DNA from: Humulus lupulus
Lineage: Eukaryota; Streptophyta; Magnoliopsida; Rosales; Cannabaceae
Reading direction: 5' to 3'
NCBI RefSeq assembly: GCF_963169125.1
Contig: NC_084802.1
Coordinates: forward strand, 40,694,607 to 40,758,606
DNA length: 64,000 bases
The translations under genes and the position numbers were made by a program. Below are positions 1-10,511 of the stretch, piece after piece. The notes under the pieces were generated by a model that searched no databases, had not been told where the DNA came from, and saw only the letters and a program-made list of their open reading frames with translations. Numbering within the stretch: the stretch's first letter is position 1; the number at the start of each line of letters is the position of its first letter.

Positions 1-548
1 TATTGAACTTTACATGAAAACTTCAAGGAAGAGAAATTTCACAGAGTGTTTCTCAGTACAAAATGGCCTCTGTTTACAAGTGACTATTCCCAGACTATTT
101 ATAAGCCAGGTTACCAGAATTATCCCTTAATCTTATGGATATTATAAGATACATATCAGGTCTAAATCAGGATAACATACACCGTACTATAAACACAATC
201 AATCGTATTTATTGCGAATAAATATCCCTAAACAATATGGTTGATTACACGGTTTGGACTAAATCCCCTCATTATAGGGATTTCCCAATAGCATCCCCGT
301 GCATTAACTTAACACGTCTTGAGCTTGAATACTACACCAATGTGCTTTCAAGATCACACATAGCTTCGAGCTAACCGTTCTAGTTGTCGTTTCCTCCCTG
401 CTTGATTGGTCTTTCAAACTCATCTTTTGGGAAAGACCCTTGCTGCCTTTGAGCCTACTACTCATGTTCAAGCTCTGATGACGTAGCTTTGGAAGTTTGT
501 GACAAATTGTACAAGTATGATGTTAACACCTGTGAATCTCGGGCTTAC
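1..548 (-). repeat. 3' LTR of Tat-1, first part
   Basis: No ORF is present. On the minus strand the segment has a TATA box and a leader-like region, as expected of a promoter-bearing LTR. It stops at the CTTAC duplication flanking Ath-K and resumes at 11992, so the LTR was cut by that insertion. The far end of the LTR lies outside the window. The assignment to Tat-1 rests on position: the LTR end at 12053 abuts a purine tract and then the antisense ORF, the order known for Tat elements. Confidence 0.6.
95..104 (-). promoter_or_regulatory. TATA box of the Tat-1 LTR
   Basis: The minus strand reads CTTATAAATAG, a good plant TATA box. It lies inside the LTR and points into the element. The start site would be roughly 30 bases further left on the plus-strand numbering. 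Confidence 0.5.
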
Positions 549-2004
549 AGATAACTCTTGAATAAAGAGTTTTTTTTTATATATATATACTTTTAAGCTT
601 ACAAATATAGAATTAAGAAGAATGATGTTTTCTTTTTGTTATTATTTTTAGTTAATTTTTTTTTTTTTTTTGTGTTGTGAGTTATTGTGTCTTTTTAGAT
701 TTTAAGAGCTAAAAGTGTGAAAACAATGAATTTATGCATGAATTATCCAAGAAAAAAGATGAAAAGAAAATTGGTTTCTAAGTTGTTTTATTTTTGCTAA
801 AATTTCAGATTTTCTTGTAGCAAAGGAAATTTCAGATTCAAGTGGGGAATTTTAGTATATGAAGATGAGACATTTGGCATGTCATTAATTGAGTTGGCAA
901 GGAGTGATGAAGTGGCAAAATCAAAGGCAATGAGCTGCATTTTGGAGCATTTTCTAGAAGAGGAAAAAAAAAAAAGGATTGGACAAAAAATAGAGACAAA
1001 TCATGTGGGCAATCTAATTAGGGAAAGATTGGTACCCTAGTATCATTAAAAAGAAGGCAGCCATTATAGATAGAGTAAGAATAGAAATGAAGAAGAAGAA
1101 GAAGAAGAAGAAGAAGAAGAAGAAATTCCAAGCTTGAAGAGGAGATTCCAAGGAAGAAAAGGAAGAGGAGGAAGACAAGATTATTGTTTCATCATCTTTG
1201 GCTTGTTTTCTCCTCTTTAATCTCATTTAAGTTTGTAATTTCTTTAGCTTTTTCTATTTAAATACCCATGGGCTGTTTTGATTTTTTTATTTGTGTTTCT
1301 TAAGTTAGACATGAACTAGATCTTTTGAGGCTTGAATAATTGATGAATTATATGTCTTAGTTTCAATTTCTAGCACGTTATTTTAGCAAAAATATCAATT
1401 GTTCATTCAAGTGTGCTTAATGATGAATTTTTGTTGTTGTTTGGCCATCAATGACAAGATGATTAGTTATATTTGTGTTGGGAAGTTTGAATATAACGGA
1501 GGAACTTGAATGACACAAGAAGATAATCTTGTTAGATTATGTTTTGTGTATAGCATAAGAATGTGTTATTTGCCTTGTATAACAATTGTGAATTGAAGCT
1601 TAAAATTGAATTCTTAAACTTGATTGGCATAAGAATATGTTTAATTAGGTGAAAGAATTAATGTCATAGGATTTGAGAAAGTTCTATGAGCTAATTTGGA
1701 ATTTTTGTTAACTTTGGGAATTTTACTGAGATTTTGCTACAGCAAATGTGACAGGTTACTTGCACAGAGGAATTAATAGTTCAAGTCCATTTCACCAAAT
1801 AGAATTTATCATGCTTTTAGATTGTCATCTTAGTTTATTTCAAGCATTTTCAATTTATTTTTCACCACTATTAAATTGTTTGGTGATTGATTTGTGCACA
1901 ATATTTTGCTAATTCAATCCATGTGGAGACAATACCCAACTTATCATTATATTACTTGTTGACTATGTACACTTGCACATTATTGATGAAATTATATCAC
2001 AACA
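549..2004 (+). repeat. 5' LTR of Ath-K
   Basis: It aligns by eye along its whole length with 10512-11991, sharing the start ATAACTCTTGAATAAAG, a GAA microsatellite, and the end ATATCACAACA. The first base is A where the 3' copy has T. There are substitutions and small indels between copies, and the 3' copy has extra sequence near 11000-11050, so the insertion is not recent. Confidence 0.88.
1088..1123 (+). repeat. GAA microsatellite inside the Ath-K 5' LTR
   Basis: About twelve GAA units, matched by a similar run at 11081-11121 in the 3' LTR. In reverse translation it gives a poly-phenylalanine ORF in both LTRs, which is an artefact of the repeat and not a gene. Confidence 0.95.
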
Positions 2005-2010
2005 AGTTTT

Positions 2011-2035
2011 TGGCACTTTTTCCAGTTGCCGGGGA
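2011..2035 (+). promoter_or_regulatory. Decayed primer-binding site (tRNA-Asp type) of Ath-K
   Basis: The segment begins TGGC and ends GTTGCCGGGGA. An intact plant tRNA-Asp site reads TGGCGCCGTTGCCGGGGA, so the two ends are kept and the middle is expanded by a few bases. It starts seven bases after the LTR. Confidence 0.6.
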
Positions 2036-2167
2036 TTGAATTTTGTAAAATTTTGTTTGTTAAAATCAATTTCTTTTCAATTTTGTTTGGTAATTTTTAT
2101 TTGTTTATTTTATTTTTCCTTGTTCTATTTTACGCTTTTTGTTTGTTGATTTCTTGCAAGGTACATA

Positions 2168-3263
2168 AGATGTCACATCAACAAGTCTTCTTGAATTTCG
2201 TTCAACATGACTTGGAGCCTTTGTACAAGGCATGGTGGAGATACAAAGAGTTTCTAATGAGGTTCTCATTTCATGGTTTGTCGAAAAAGTGTCAATTAGA
2301 GGTCTTCCTCAATGGGTTGAATATCACAACAAGAGAATGGGTAGAAAGATGAGATGGTAACACCAATTTCTATCAAGTAACCGTGGATGAAGCCTTTTTG
2401 ATGTTGGAAGACATGGCATAATACAATGAATGGTGGAATTGAAATTGTTCAATGACCAACCAAGGGTGGGAGAGCAATTATAACAATATGGAGCCAACTT
2501 TTGACACTTGTACTCAAGGAAAAAATGAGGAGAATTGGGAGAATTTTCAAGAATTAAACATAGAAGAGGAACCTCACCAAGTGGCTCAATCAAGTTTATT
2601 GGAGGTACTAATGATAGATTTTATGGCTAGAAACGATGCCTTGATTCAAAGCCAAGCTTCATCTTTGAGGAATTCGGAAAATCAATTTGGTTATTGACCA
2701 ATGAGTTGTGTAATAGACCCTATGGTGATGTGCTTAATGATTGAGAAAATTCAAGCGGAAAAAAGCAAAGTGAGGATGTCAATTTGGGGAATGGAAAGGA
2801 GATGGAGCTACCAATGGAAGAATTTTAGCATCAAGTGGAGCCCTCTTCAATCGAAAGTGACAATGAAAAGGGAGAGAAAATAGTAATGTTGAATGCTATC
2901 TTTACCCAACAGGTGGATAAATTGTTTGAGCAAAGTAGTGAAGAAAGGCTGAATCCACCACCACCCATCATGCAACAAGTATTTGGTCCTCAATATAGTG
3001 AGGTAATGGTAATGGAAGAGTACACATATGACAATCCCTATTGGCCGCCACCACCACCTCCATTAGCATCATTCCTTGACATCCATCATGCTTATTTTTC
3101 AAAAGGAAGTCAAGTTGAACATTGGAGCTCACAAATTCCACATCTCGCCAAACTTGAGGGCGTCCACAATGAACACCCATATGTGACGACATATGCCACT
3201 CTCTATGGGCGGAAGCCTCTCTTTGATATGTGCTTCTCCATAAAGTCAAGTCGACGACTTTAA
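2168..3263 (+). pseudogene. Ath-K gag remnant
   Basis: The first 60 codons (2170-2352) resemble the plant retrotransposon gag core: an acidic-plus-aromatic stretch with LYKAWWRYKEF, a short loop, and FLNGLN before a stop. This is the pattern of Athila/Tat gag, where a W/F-rich helix is followed by a GL-x-xxR turn. The reading continues in other frames after in-frame stops (2350, 2696, 2881) to a proline-rich end near 3050 and a final stop at 3261. No zinc knuckle is visible. Structural role in particle assembly is known for the family; here the frame is broken and no product is expected. Confidence 0.6.
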
Positions 3264-4450
3264 ATCAAGCGTTTCTTGGGAGGCAAGCCAAGTTTCTAAA
3301 CTTTGTTTTAGTTTAGCTAAGTTCATTGCATTTCCTTTATTAAATATTTTTATTTTTGAAAAAAACAAAATTAAAAAAAAACATAGTTATTTTAGTTTTA
3401 ATTTTTGTTATTTTAATTTCATTTTATAGTGATATTTTTGGAGTAGTCTTGTGTTTGTTGTGTATTTCAGGTGTTAAAAAGAAAAAAAAATGGTGTTTAA
3501 GAAGTAATTAGAGGGTTTGATGCCTTTGCGGAAATTTTGGTAAAGCAAAATGGGGACCATAATGGGTGCTATTTCTGAAAAAATGAGAGTCCCGCTTGCT
3601 GGAGCAAAATTTTCAAGATTGGGTAGCGCAAGTCAGAGGGCTTCACAAGCCCAAGAGAATGGGATGCGGGCTCACAAGGGCAGCTGAGTTTTCATAATTT
3701 TCTTTTTTACAAAAATAATAACAAAGAAAAGCAAGGCTGCCAGATACACTTTCTTCTTCTTCTTCTCTCAGTTACTTCCTAACCCTGGCCGCCACCCTCC
3801 GTCATCTCCACTGCCACTCCAAAATGAAGGACATGGCTTCTAAACCGACCCTATCTCTTCTGACGACAATTCTGAAAGATAGGCGGGGAGAGTATTCTTC
3901 TCTCATCTCGTTTCTATTTTTTTCCTTTATTGTTTTTGTTATCATCTATGTTCTAATTGTTTACTGTTGGTGTCTTTGTCTTGTTTCTAGTTTTTCCTTG
4001 TATTGTTGTTGTTTTGTTGTTCTTTTGAGGATGTACTTTGTCTTTGGTAGTGTAGTTGTTTGTCTTAGTTGTATTTTCTTAAGAGGATTTGTGTTTCTTT
4101 AGTTGGTGCTTAACTTGGGGCTTGATGATGAACCATCTAAAAAAATACATCAATGAAATCCACCATTTTGTCTCTTGTTGTGTGATTGACTAATAGTACT
4201 TAAGTGTTAATGGAGTTGGGAAAATCTTGATGATCGTGTGGATCCCAATTTTGTGTGCATAGCTTGACCAATAATTTCTTGAACCTTTATAGTTAGCTAG
4301 ATTTTTGAGAGAGCTTAAGTTTCTAGAATTGCTAAGTGGTCCCCTTGAGGCGAAATCCTAGACAACACTTAACCAATGACATGATTTAGTCTATCTTTGG
4401 ACCATTTGAGTCTTTCGAGCCAACCATTATATACTTTTTATCCCTAGTCA
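3264..4450 (+). other. Noncoding internal region of Ath-K
   Basis: AT-rich and full of stops. A 92-codon ORF at 3824-4102 is mostly phenylalanine, valine and serine from a T-rich stretch and has no recognisable domain, so I do not call it. The region ends at the LINE target duplication. No RNA gene or repeat array is seen. Confidence 0.5.
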
Positions 4451-4467
4451 CCCCTTTGAGCTTAATT
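4451..4467 (+). repeat. Target site duplication of the LINE (left copy; right copy 9387-9403)
   Basis: The 17 bases starting CCCCTTTGAG and ending TTAATT occur at both ends of the LINE without mismatch. The last two T's may belong to the oligo-T that marks the LINE tail, so the true length is 15-17. A long exact duplication is what target-primed reverse transcription leaves. Confidence 0.92.
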
Positions 4468-4620
4468 TTTTTTGATGAATAAGCCATTGTATTACTCAAA
4501 AAACAAACCAATACAACCACCACATGTGCACCCAATACATATACAATAACCCACAGTGTACAACCGGGTTAACAGACCCAACCAATCATCCCTGATATCT
4601 GACTATCTGACTAATACAGA

Positions 4621-6306
4621 TCAAAGCAACCTGGTAGAAAAATCTCTGTCTTTCCTAGAAGCTTTACAAGGAAATATACTAAGTAATCGAAATTTACAAT
4701 CTCTTTGAATTCTACTAACTGTATGATGCACTTGCCACAATTTTTGATTCCAAAGCACATCATTTCTTACTCTCCAAAGATGGTACACTGTCGCAGCAAG
4801 ACAGGAGAAGAATATACTTTTATATGTACTCGACACATGCTTGGCATGATAAATGCAATGCAGGAGCCTGTGGAGATTGATGGACTGAGCATTCCAATGC
4901 AACCAGCCTTTGATAGCTTCTAAACACCTCTTGCTGTATGTACACTTGAAAAAGAGATGGTCTATGTCTTCATTCTCTGCTCCACACAGCAAGCAAACCA
5001 GATCCATATTAGAATTATATCTAGCAATTCGATTCTTTGTGTGCAACCATTCCCACATGACTAACCACATGATAAAATGATGTTTGGGGGTGATAAATCT
5101 ATCCCAAACAAATTTCCTCCATGGTACTCGTACTTCAGGAGAAACCAGCAGATTTACACCAAGTTGAATATGATACCTCTGTGATAAGAATGAATCAGCA
5201 GAGATTTTAGCTTTAAAGCAGTCCTTCACAGCTACTAAGCGCTTCCAGTACCAACTACAATCTGAGGGACACTTGTAATCCCACCAATTCTTGTCCATCA
5301 GATAAACGCTATTAATCCACTTGACAAAAAGGTTATCTTTCTTTTTGGCAATTGCCCACACATACTTACCCATGGCAGCTAAATTCCAATCATGTAATCG
5401 CCGAAAGCCCAATCCACCAGCCGCCCTTGATGCGCAAGTATACTCCCAAGCAATCAATCCTGGTAAATGGGATTCAGAGATGCCTTTCCAAAGAAAAGCC
5501 CTACAAATTGCTTCAACATCTTTTATCAATTGCTTTGGTAGAATCATTATTTGTGCCCAATATGAATGCATTGAGATGAGGACTGAATTGATCAAAGTCA
5601 CTCGCCCCATATAAGATAGATTCCGAGTACTCCATGAACGAATTCTACTAGTCATCTTCTCCACGATGCATTGACAATATGCTGCAGAAATTCGTTTAGA
5701 ACATATAGGTATCCCAAGGTACCTGAAAGGCAGGTAACTTCGAGTGAAACCAGAAGCCGCCAGCACTCTCTCTACAACAGCATCAGAGATTCCATGACAG
5801 TATATAGCAGTTTTCTCAGCATTAGGAAACAAACCCGAAGAAGAAGAGAATAGCTTCAAACCTCTCAACATGAGCATTATTGAAACAAAGTCCCCATTGC
5901 AAAAGATAAGAAGGTCGTCCGCAAAACATAAATGATTCAACTTCAGATTTGAACATTTATTATGGTACTTGAACCCAGGTAATGACCCCACCTTACTCAT
6001 AATTCGGGACAAGTACTCCAACCCAAGCACAAACAATAAGGGGGAGATGGGATCTCCTTGTCTAAGTCCTCTTTTTGATGCAAAGAACCCATGTAAAGAT
6101 CCATTGAGAAGTAATGAAAACTTGGGTGTTGTCACACATGCCATTATTAAATCTGAAAAGGATTGAGGAAACTCAAAAGCCTTAAGCATCTCTTCAATGA
6201 ACCCCCACTCTATTGTGTCATACGCTTTCCTTAAGTCAATTTTTATCATACAGCTAGGTTTGCAATTGCTACGCCCATATAGTCTCACCAAATCCCGACA
6301 CACCAT
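4621..6306 (-). CDS. LINE ORF2 third fragment: RT palm and zf-RVT domain
   Basis: This is an open 561-codon frame, the C-terminal half of ORF2. RT motif A aspartate is at residue 24 (IDLRKAYD) and FADD at 128-131; RQGDP is at 82-86. The zf-RVT region occupies roughly residues 395-465. It has no start of its own in the intact element and is joined to the upstream frame by one lost G. Confidence 0.85.
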   Translation of the reverse strand: MVCRDLVRLYGRSNCKPSCMIKIDLRKAYDTIEWGFIEEMLKAFEFPQSFSDLIMACVTTPKFSLLLNGSLHGFFASKRGLRQGDPISPLLFVLGLEYLSRIMSKVGSLPGFKYHNKCSNLKLNHLCFADDLLIFCNGDFVSIMLMLRGLKLFSSSSGLFPNAEKTAIYCHGISDAVVERVLAASGFTRSYLPFRYLGIPICSKRISAAYCQCIVEKMTSRIRSWSTRNLSYMGRVTLINSVLISMHSYWAQIMILPKQLIKDVEAICRAFLWKGISESHLPGLIAWEYTCASRAAGGLGFRRLHDWNLAAMGKYVWAIAKKKDNLFVKWINSVYLMDKNWWDYKCPSDCSWYWKRLVAVKDCFKAKISADSFLSQRYHIQLGVNLLVSPEVRVPWRKFVWDRFITPKHHFIMWLVMWEWLHTKNRIARYNSNMDLVCLLCGAENEDIDHLFFKCTYSKRCLEAIKGWLHWNAQSINLHRLLHCIYHAKHVSSTYKSIFFSCLAATVYHLWRVRNDVLWNQKLWQVHHTVSRIQRDCKFRLLSIFPCKASRKDRDFSTRLL

Positions 6307-7766
6307 GATATTATGGGCAATATATCTTCCATGTACAAAACCCCCTGGTTCTCAGCAATCAAGTCAGGCAAAATTTGTCTCAATCTCGCGCAAATCACTT
6401 TCGATGAAGCCTTATATATCACATTGCAACACGAGATAGGCCGAAAATCACTCACACTTCGCGGACAACTGCTCTTAGGAATAAGAGTAATGGTAGTTGT
6501 ATTAATTGCCTTAAGAATTTTTCCTGATTTCAAAAAGGACAGAACAGCAGATACCACATCTGAACCAACCAATGCCCAATTATCTTGATAGAAAAAACTT
6601 CCAAAACCATCCGGACCTGGAGCCTTCAAACCAGGAATAGAGAAAATAGCCTCTTTGATCTCTTGAGATGTGTACTCGGTTTTAAGTATGCTGGAATGCA
6701 CCTCAGAAATTTTTGGCCCAAGGTTGATGATACAATTCTTCACCCGAAGCCTGTTCTGCATCTCAGATCCAAGGAGCTGATGATAATATTGTAAAAAGGC
6801 TTCCTGTACAGCAAGAGGAGTATCACACCAGACCCCCTGCGCATCCTCTATTGAAAAAATCTTGTTCTGAATTCTCCTTGATCTCAGTGACGCATGGAAT
6901 ATTGTTGAGTTTTCATCTCCATTTTTAGCCCAAGAAACTTTGGCTTTCTGAGCTAAAAAAAGAGAATAAGCCCTAAAAACTTTAGCATATTTGTCCCGAG
7001 CCACTTGTTCCTCCTGCTGTAATCGAGAGTTGTGGGGATCTTTATTCACTTCTTCCTGCAAAACCATTAATTCCTCCTTTGCTATCATTTGTGCTTTGTG
7101 AATCTCATGGAAACCTTCCTTATTAATGCTCTTAAGAATCTGTTTTAGGCGTTTAAGTTTAACTGTCAGCTGATACATCTCCGTGCCCTCAACTCCTTCC
7201 TGCCAACACTTAGCAATTCGCTCACCAAAATCATCTGCATCCTTCCACATTCGAAAATAGCGAAATGGCTTCTTGCCACTAATCACATCCTGGTATATAG
7301 AGACCAAAATGGGACTGTGATCAAAGCTTCCCTCAGGTAAAAAGTTAGCTTCCGAAAACTGAAAACAATCTGTCCATTGGGGATTAACTAAGGCTCTATC
7401 TAACTTAGAGAAAACTCGATCCTCTGGTTTCTGCTTATTATTCCAGGTGTAAAAAATCCCATAATATTTCAGGTCTTCCAAGTTACACTTTGCCACACAA
7501 TCTCGAAAATCTTGAGTAGGACTTTTAGTAGACCCTCTTCCCACTCTTTCATTGCTAAATAGAATATCATTAAAGTCCCCCATAACTATCCAAGGCCCCT
7601 GAATTTGCAGTGAAATCTCTTCCAAATCCATCCAAAGCTGGCCTCTCTTCTTATCTTCATTAAAACCATACACAAAAGTAACCTCAAATCTGTCTTGTTT
7701 CTGTCTTGAGTGCACAACACAGTGAATTACTTGAGCTGTACATAAGCTAATATTAACAGTAAACAA
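6285..7766 (-). CDS. LINE ORF2 second fragment: endonuclease C-terminal part and RT N-terminus
   Basis: This is an open 493-codon frame, which truly begins further upstream near 7838. GDFND is at residues 63-67 and the catalytic-type DH pair at 149-150 (FDHSP). A lysine/glutamate-rich helical linker follows, then APGPDG and LIPK motifs that open the RT domain. It ends by frameshift just before the RT palm. Confidence 0.85.
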   Translation of the reverse strand: MFTVNISLCTAQVIHCVVHSRQKQDRFEVTFVYGFNEDKKRGQLWMDLEEISLQIQGPWIVMGDFNDILFSNERVGRGSTKSPTQDFRDCVAKCNLEDLKYYGIFYTWNNKQKPEDRVFSKLDRALVNPQWTDCFQFSEANFLPEGSFDHSPILVSIYQDVISGKKPFRYFRMWKDADDFGERIAKCWQEGVEGTEMYQLTVKLKRLKQILKSINKEGFHEIHKAQMIAKEELMVLQEEVNKDPHNSRLQQEEQVARDKYAKVFRAYSLFLAQKAKVSWAKNGDENSTIFHASLRSRRIQNKIFSIEDAQGVWCDTPLAVQEAFLQYYHQLLGSEMQNRLRVKNCIINLGPKISEVHSSILKTEYTSQEIKEAIFSIPGLKAPGPDGFGSFFYQDNWALVGSDVVSAVLSFLKSGKILKAINTTTITLIPKSSCPRSVSDFRPISCCNVIYKASSKVICARLRQILPDLIAENQGVLYMEDILPIISWCVGIW

Positions 7767-7990
7767 ACTTGGAAACCATGCAACAACTATCCTCCCTTTA
7801 TCAAGCCAAGGATTATTATTTGTAAAACACCAATTCGAAAAAAAGATTAGAATATAGAGAACCCATGTTTTTATTCTTAACCTTCATCTCAAGGAGACTC
7901 ACTAGCCCAACTCTTCTTGAATAAATCAATTGCTTGATTTCTTGATGTTTTTGATGGCTATTGATCCCCCTAACATTCCAACACAATATC

Positions 7991-9328
7991 TTATCCATTA
8001 GAAGTAGAGGGAACTCCCCCCTCTCCCCTAAGACAAATTACAGTCTCCTGCTCTTGACTATTCAGTATATCAAACCTATTAGCCACCTGAGTCTTAACTG
8101 GAATAACTTCTTTTTCTATTCTTTTCCCTTTCTCAACTTTTCGAAATCCCTTCTTATCTACACTTGGTACCAATTTCTCCATGTTATTCACTTTCACTTT
8201 AGGTACCCAATGCTTCTTCTCTGCTTCCTTATCTGTGAACTTCTTCCTACACTGCTTAGTCTCATGCCCCAAACCTGAACAGCTATAACAAACAAGGGGT
8301 AGCCATTCATATTTCACTTCCAACTCAATATCCCTATCAAACTCATCTGTAAATGAAATTGAGTTAGGGAATTCCTGAGCAAATTCAACCTCTATTAGCA
8401 CATGCGGATACAGCAATCTATCCCTATGCTTGGTTATATTATCTACTTGTAATGGTTTACCAATCTGCCCTACTATCTTGAATAAGGATTTCTCACCCCA
8501 ATACTTGATGTCCAAACCCTGTAATTGAATCCAAGTCGGCACACTAGTAATATCATCCTTAGAGAAATCATCTATCGGGTTCCAAGGTTTCATAACCACT
8601 AGCTTCTGATAAAAAAAAATATACCCTCCCTGTAAGACCTGATCTCTCTGTTCCAAATTCTGGAATCTAATGATAAAAATCCCCTTAGCAATCAAACCCA
8701 CCTTAACCACAGCCTCTTTCCACATGCGTCTTGCAAAACCATCAAGTATATGTAGTGGCGGATTGACTCCCATTACAAAACAGACTATGGATGGTTGCCA
8801 ATAGCTTACCTCTTCAGCAATATCATCAAAACTTATTTTCACTTTAGAAGTAGGATCTCGCTGCTGAACACCATCATTTCCAGACATATGCAGACAATCA
8901 CCTTGGGTCTTCGACTGCCCCATACCATTCGCACCATCAATAGATCCTTGAACATCCCCCAGCTCAGATGAGGGACCAGCAAAGCAGGGTTCCAAATTCT
9001 TAACAATATTAGAGCGCAATATTGGAGGGGAGATTTTCTTACCCAAACTTACATCCTGGGTCGTGCGGTTCGCAATCGATACCCAGTCCGAGAAATTCTG
9101 TCGAATTTCATTGCGATTTCTGAACAACTCCTCCGTCTCTTCTGGAGAGTATAGAGTTTCCACCCATGGTTCATCCGGCTCCTTCTCATTTTCAACTTCC
9201 AACTCTTTTACTCCCAGTACATCATCCATTGATCTCGTTTTAATGATCCTATTCGAAGAAGATGGACCAGTTTTCTTAGGTTTCGGCTTCGATTTGGTTT
9301 TTCCGGATGCCTTCGCTCCTTTCGCCAT
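7991..9328 (-). CDS. LINE ORF1: DUF4283-type nucleic-acid-binding protein with CCHC zinc knuckle
   Basis: An intact 445-codon ORF. The basic N-terminus (KSKPKPKK near residue 12) could be a nuclear signal. A DUF4283-like domain spans about residues 170-310 (YWQPSIVCFVMG, WIQLQGLDIKYW), followed by a CCHC knuckle with C347, C350, H355 and C360. In plant L1 elements this protein coats the element RNA and helps form the particle that retargets DNA. The stop overlaps the ORF2 start: ATGGATAA contains both ATG of ORF2 and TAA of ORF1, so the frames overlap by eight bases. This start is preferred because the 5' UTR is only 58 bases and no upstream ATG is in frame. Confidence 0.93.
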   Translation of the reverse strand: MAKGAKASGKTKSKPKPKKTGPSSSNRIIKTRSMDDVLGVKELEVENEKEPDEPWVETLYSPEETEELFRNRNEIRQNFSDWVSIANRTTQDVSLGKKISPPILRSNIVKNLEPCFAGPSSELGDVQGSIDGANGMGQSKTQGDCLHMSGNDGVQQRDPTSKVKISFDDIAEEVSYWQPSIVCFVMGVNPPLHILDGFARRMWKEAVVKVGLIAKGIFIIRFQNLEQRDQVLQGGYIFFYQKLVVMKPWNPIDDFSKDDITSVPTWIQLQGLDIKYWGEKSLFKIVGQIGKPLQVDNITKHRDRLLYPHVLIEVEFAQEFPNSISFTDEFDRDIELEVKYEWLPLVCYSCSGLGHETKQCRKKFTDKEAEKKHWVPKVKVNNMEKLVPSVDKKGFRKVEKGKRIEKEVIPVKTQVANRFDILNSQEQETVICLRGEGGVPSTSNG

Positions 9329-9403
9329 AGCTCCGGTGTAGACACCGAAGGAGAGAGAGAGAAAGAAAATCCTTGTAGCTCTACATCCCCTTTGAGCTTA
9401 ATT

Positions 9404-10499
9404 GAATCTCTTTCTTTCTATACCACATGCTAGCCAAGCTATATACACTTCCATTGACCATACCCTTTAAGCATTTTGGTTTTTCTTGGATATATGTTGA
9501 GTGTTGCATCATAAGGGGGGATGAGAGGAGTGTACCTTTGTTGAGTGGTATTTTGGTGAGTGCATACATTGTTTTCCTTTCTTGTGTTTCAATATTGGGA
9601 AAAACGTTGATTATTAAGTCTTGGGGGGGGGGGGGGGGGGGGACTGTGTGTCTCATTTTAATGTTTTCTTGCCATGTATATATACACTTATAATTAAAAA
9701 AAAAAAAAGTGCTTCTTCAAAGAAAAGAGTGCACTCCTAAAAAAAAGCAAAAAATTAAGAAAAAAATAGAAAACAAAACAAAGAGTTTGCAAATTATATA
9801 CATATAGTTAAAAGCAAGTTTGGGGGTGTAGCATCTTTAAAAAAAAAGTTATGTCTCATTTCTTTGTTTCTTTATTTCTTCTATGTTAGCAATAAAGGAT
9901 AATGGCAAGAGTAAAATTCATATTTGTGGGGTAATCTTTTGGGGAAGTGATTGTGAGCTCTTACTTGGTCTTAGGAAAATTAAGGTGTTTTTAAGGTGAA
10001 TCGAGCCTAAAATGATTTCTTTTAACCACCATCACCTAAGCCTTACATTACAAGCTTGATAAAGTCTTTTTGATCTTTGGTTTATTGTATGTCTACATTG
10101 GTGGAGAGGGCATCATTAAGTCAACCTACTGAGACAATTATTAGGCTTTAGGATCAAATTTTAGTTTGCTTTGGGGGAGAATTGAGAATGTTTGGAAAAA
10201 GCTATGTGCACACTTTAGGGAGAAAGACTTGATTCTTGGTTTGATAGCATCATTAACATTTTAGAATTTGGTTGAAAGCATTTACAAGAGACATAATCAT
10301 CATCATCATATTTTTAATAAATTTCAGAGAGCATTTCCCTTGTTAAGCATAATACTAAGTAAACATTTCCTGTATTTTGTGTGTCTTTGCGGTATTTAGC
10401 TTTTGTCTTATTGTGTCTTGTTTTTGTTTTCTTTCAATTTTTCTTTTGTTGTCTTTTGAGTGTTTTTAGATTTATCACTCGAGGACGAGCAATGACATA
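9404..10499 (+). other. Noncoding 3' internal region of Ath-K with a 20-base G run
   Basis: AT-rich with no supported ORF. A run of 20 G's sits at 9623-9642, and A runs at about 9700 and 9840. The region leads into the purine tract before the 3' LTR. Confidence 0.6.
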
Positions 10500-10511
10500 A
10501 GTTTGGGGGTG
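10500..10511 (+). promoter_or_regulatory. Polypurine tract of Ath-K
   Basis: AGTTTGGGGGTG lies directly against the 3' LTR. The purine-rich GGGGG core is the likely plus-strand primer, and the same wording is common before LTRs of Athila-like plant elements. Confidence 0.7.

Larger units (their letters stand above)
4621..7998 (-). pseudogene. LINE ORF2: endonuclease-reverse transcriptase, two frameshifts
   Basis: Three frames join to about 1,126 codons. The first (7998-7816) starts MDKILCWNVRGIN, the N-terminus of an apurinic-like endonuclease, with a glutamate in SLLEMKVK. The second (read to 6285) has GDFND, the endonuclease FDHSP motif, and the RT entry motif KAPGPDGF. The third (6306-4621) has [18 protein letters not shown] and the catalytic FADD box, then a cysteine/histidine zf-RVT region ([18 protein letters not shown]). 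No C-terminal RNase H follows. The frame slips in a T run near 7838 and a G run near 6330; each looks like one base gained or lost. Known role: nicks target DNA and copies its own RNA at the nick. As sequenced it would not give a full protein; assembly error in the homopolymers is an alternative. Confidence 0.92.
4468..9386 (-). mobile_element. Full-length L1-like non-LTR retrotransposon (LINE)
   Basis: The element runs on the minus strand from 9386 (5' end) to a run of eight A's (T's at 4466-4473). It has a 58-base 5' UTR, ORF1 with a zinc knuckle, ORF2 with endonuclease, reverse transcriptase and a zinc-binding RT-associated domain, and a 3' UTR of about 150 bases. It is bounded by an exact 15-17-base target duplication. 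Only two single-base frameshifts, both in homopolymers, break ORF2, so this is a young copy compared with most elements around it. It landed in the internal region of Ath-K. Confidence 0.93.

Noticed and set aside
1014..1226. 70-codon ORF with poly-phenylalanine, repeated at 10999-11223
   Set aside because: It is the reverse reading of the GAA microsatellite in both Ath-K LTRs; duplication reflects the LTRs, not a gene family.
3824..4102. Possible membrane protein of 92 residues
   Set aside because: Hydrophobic only because of a T-rich stretch; no conserved motif and no start context.
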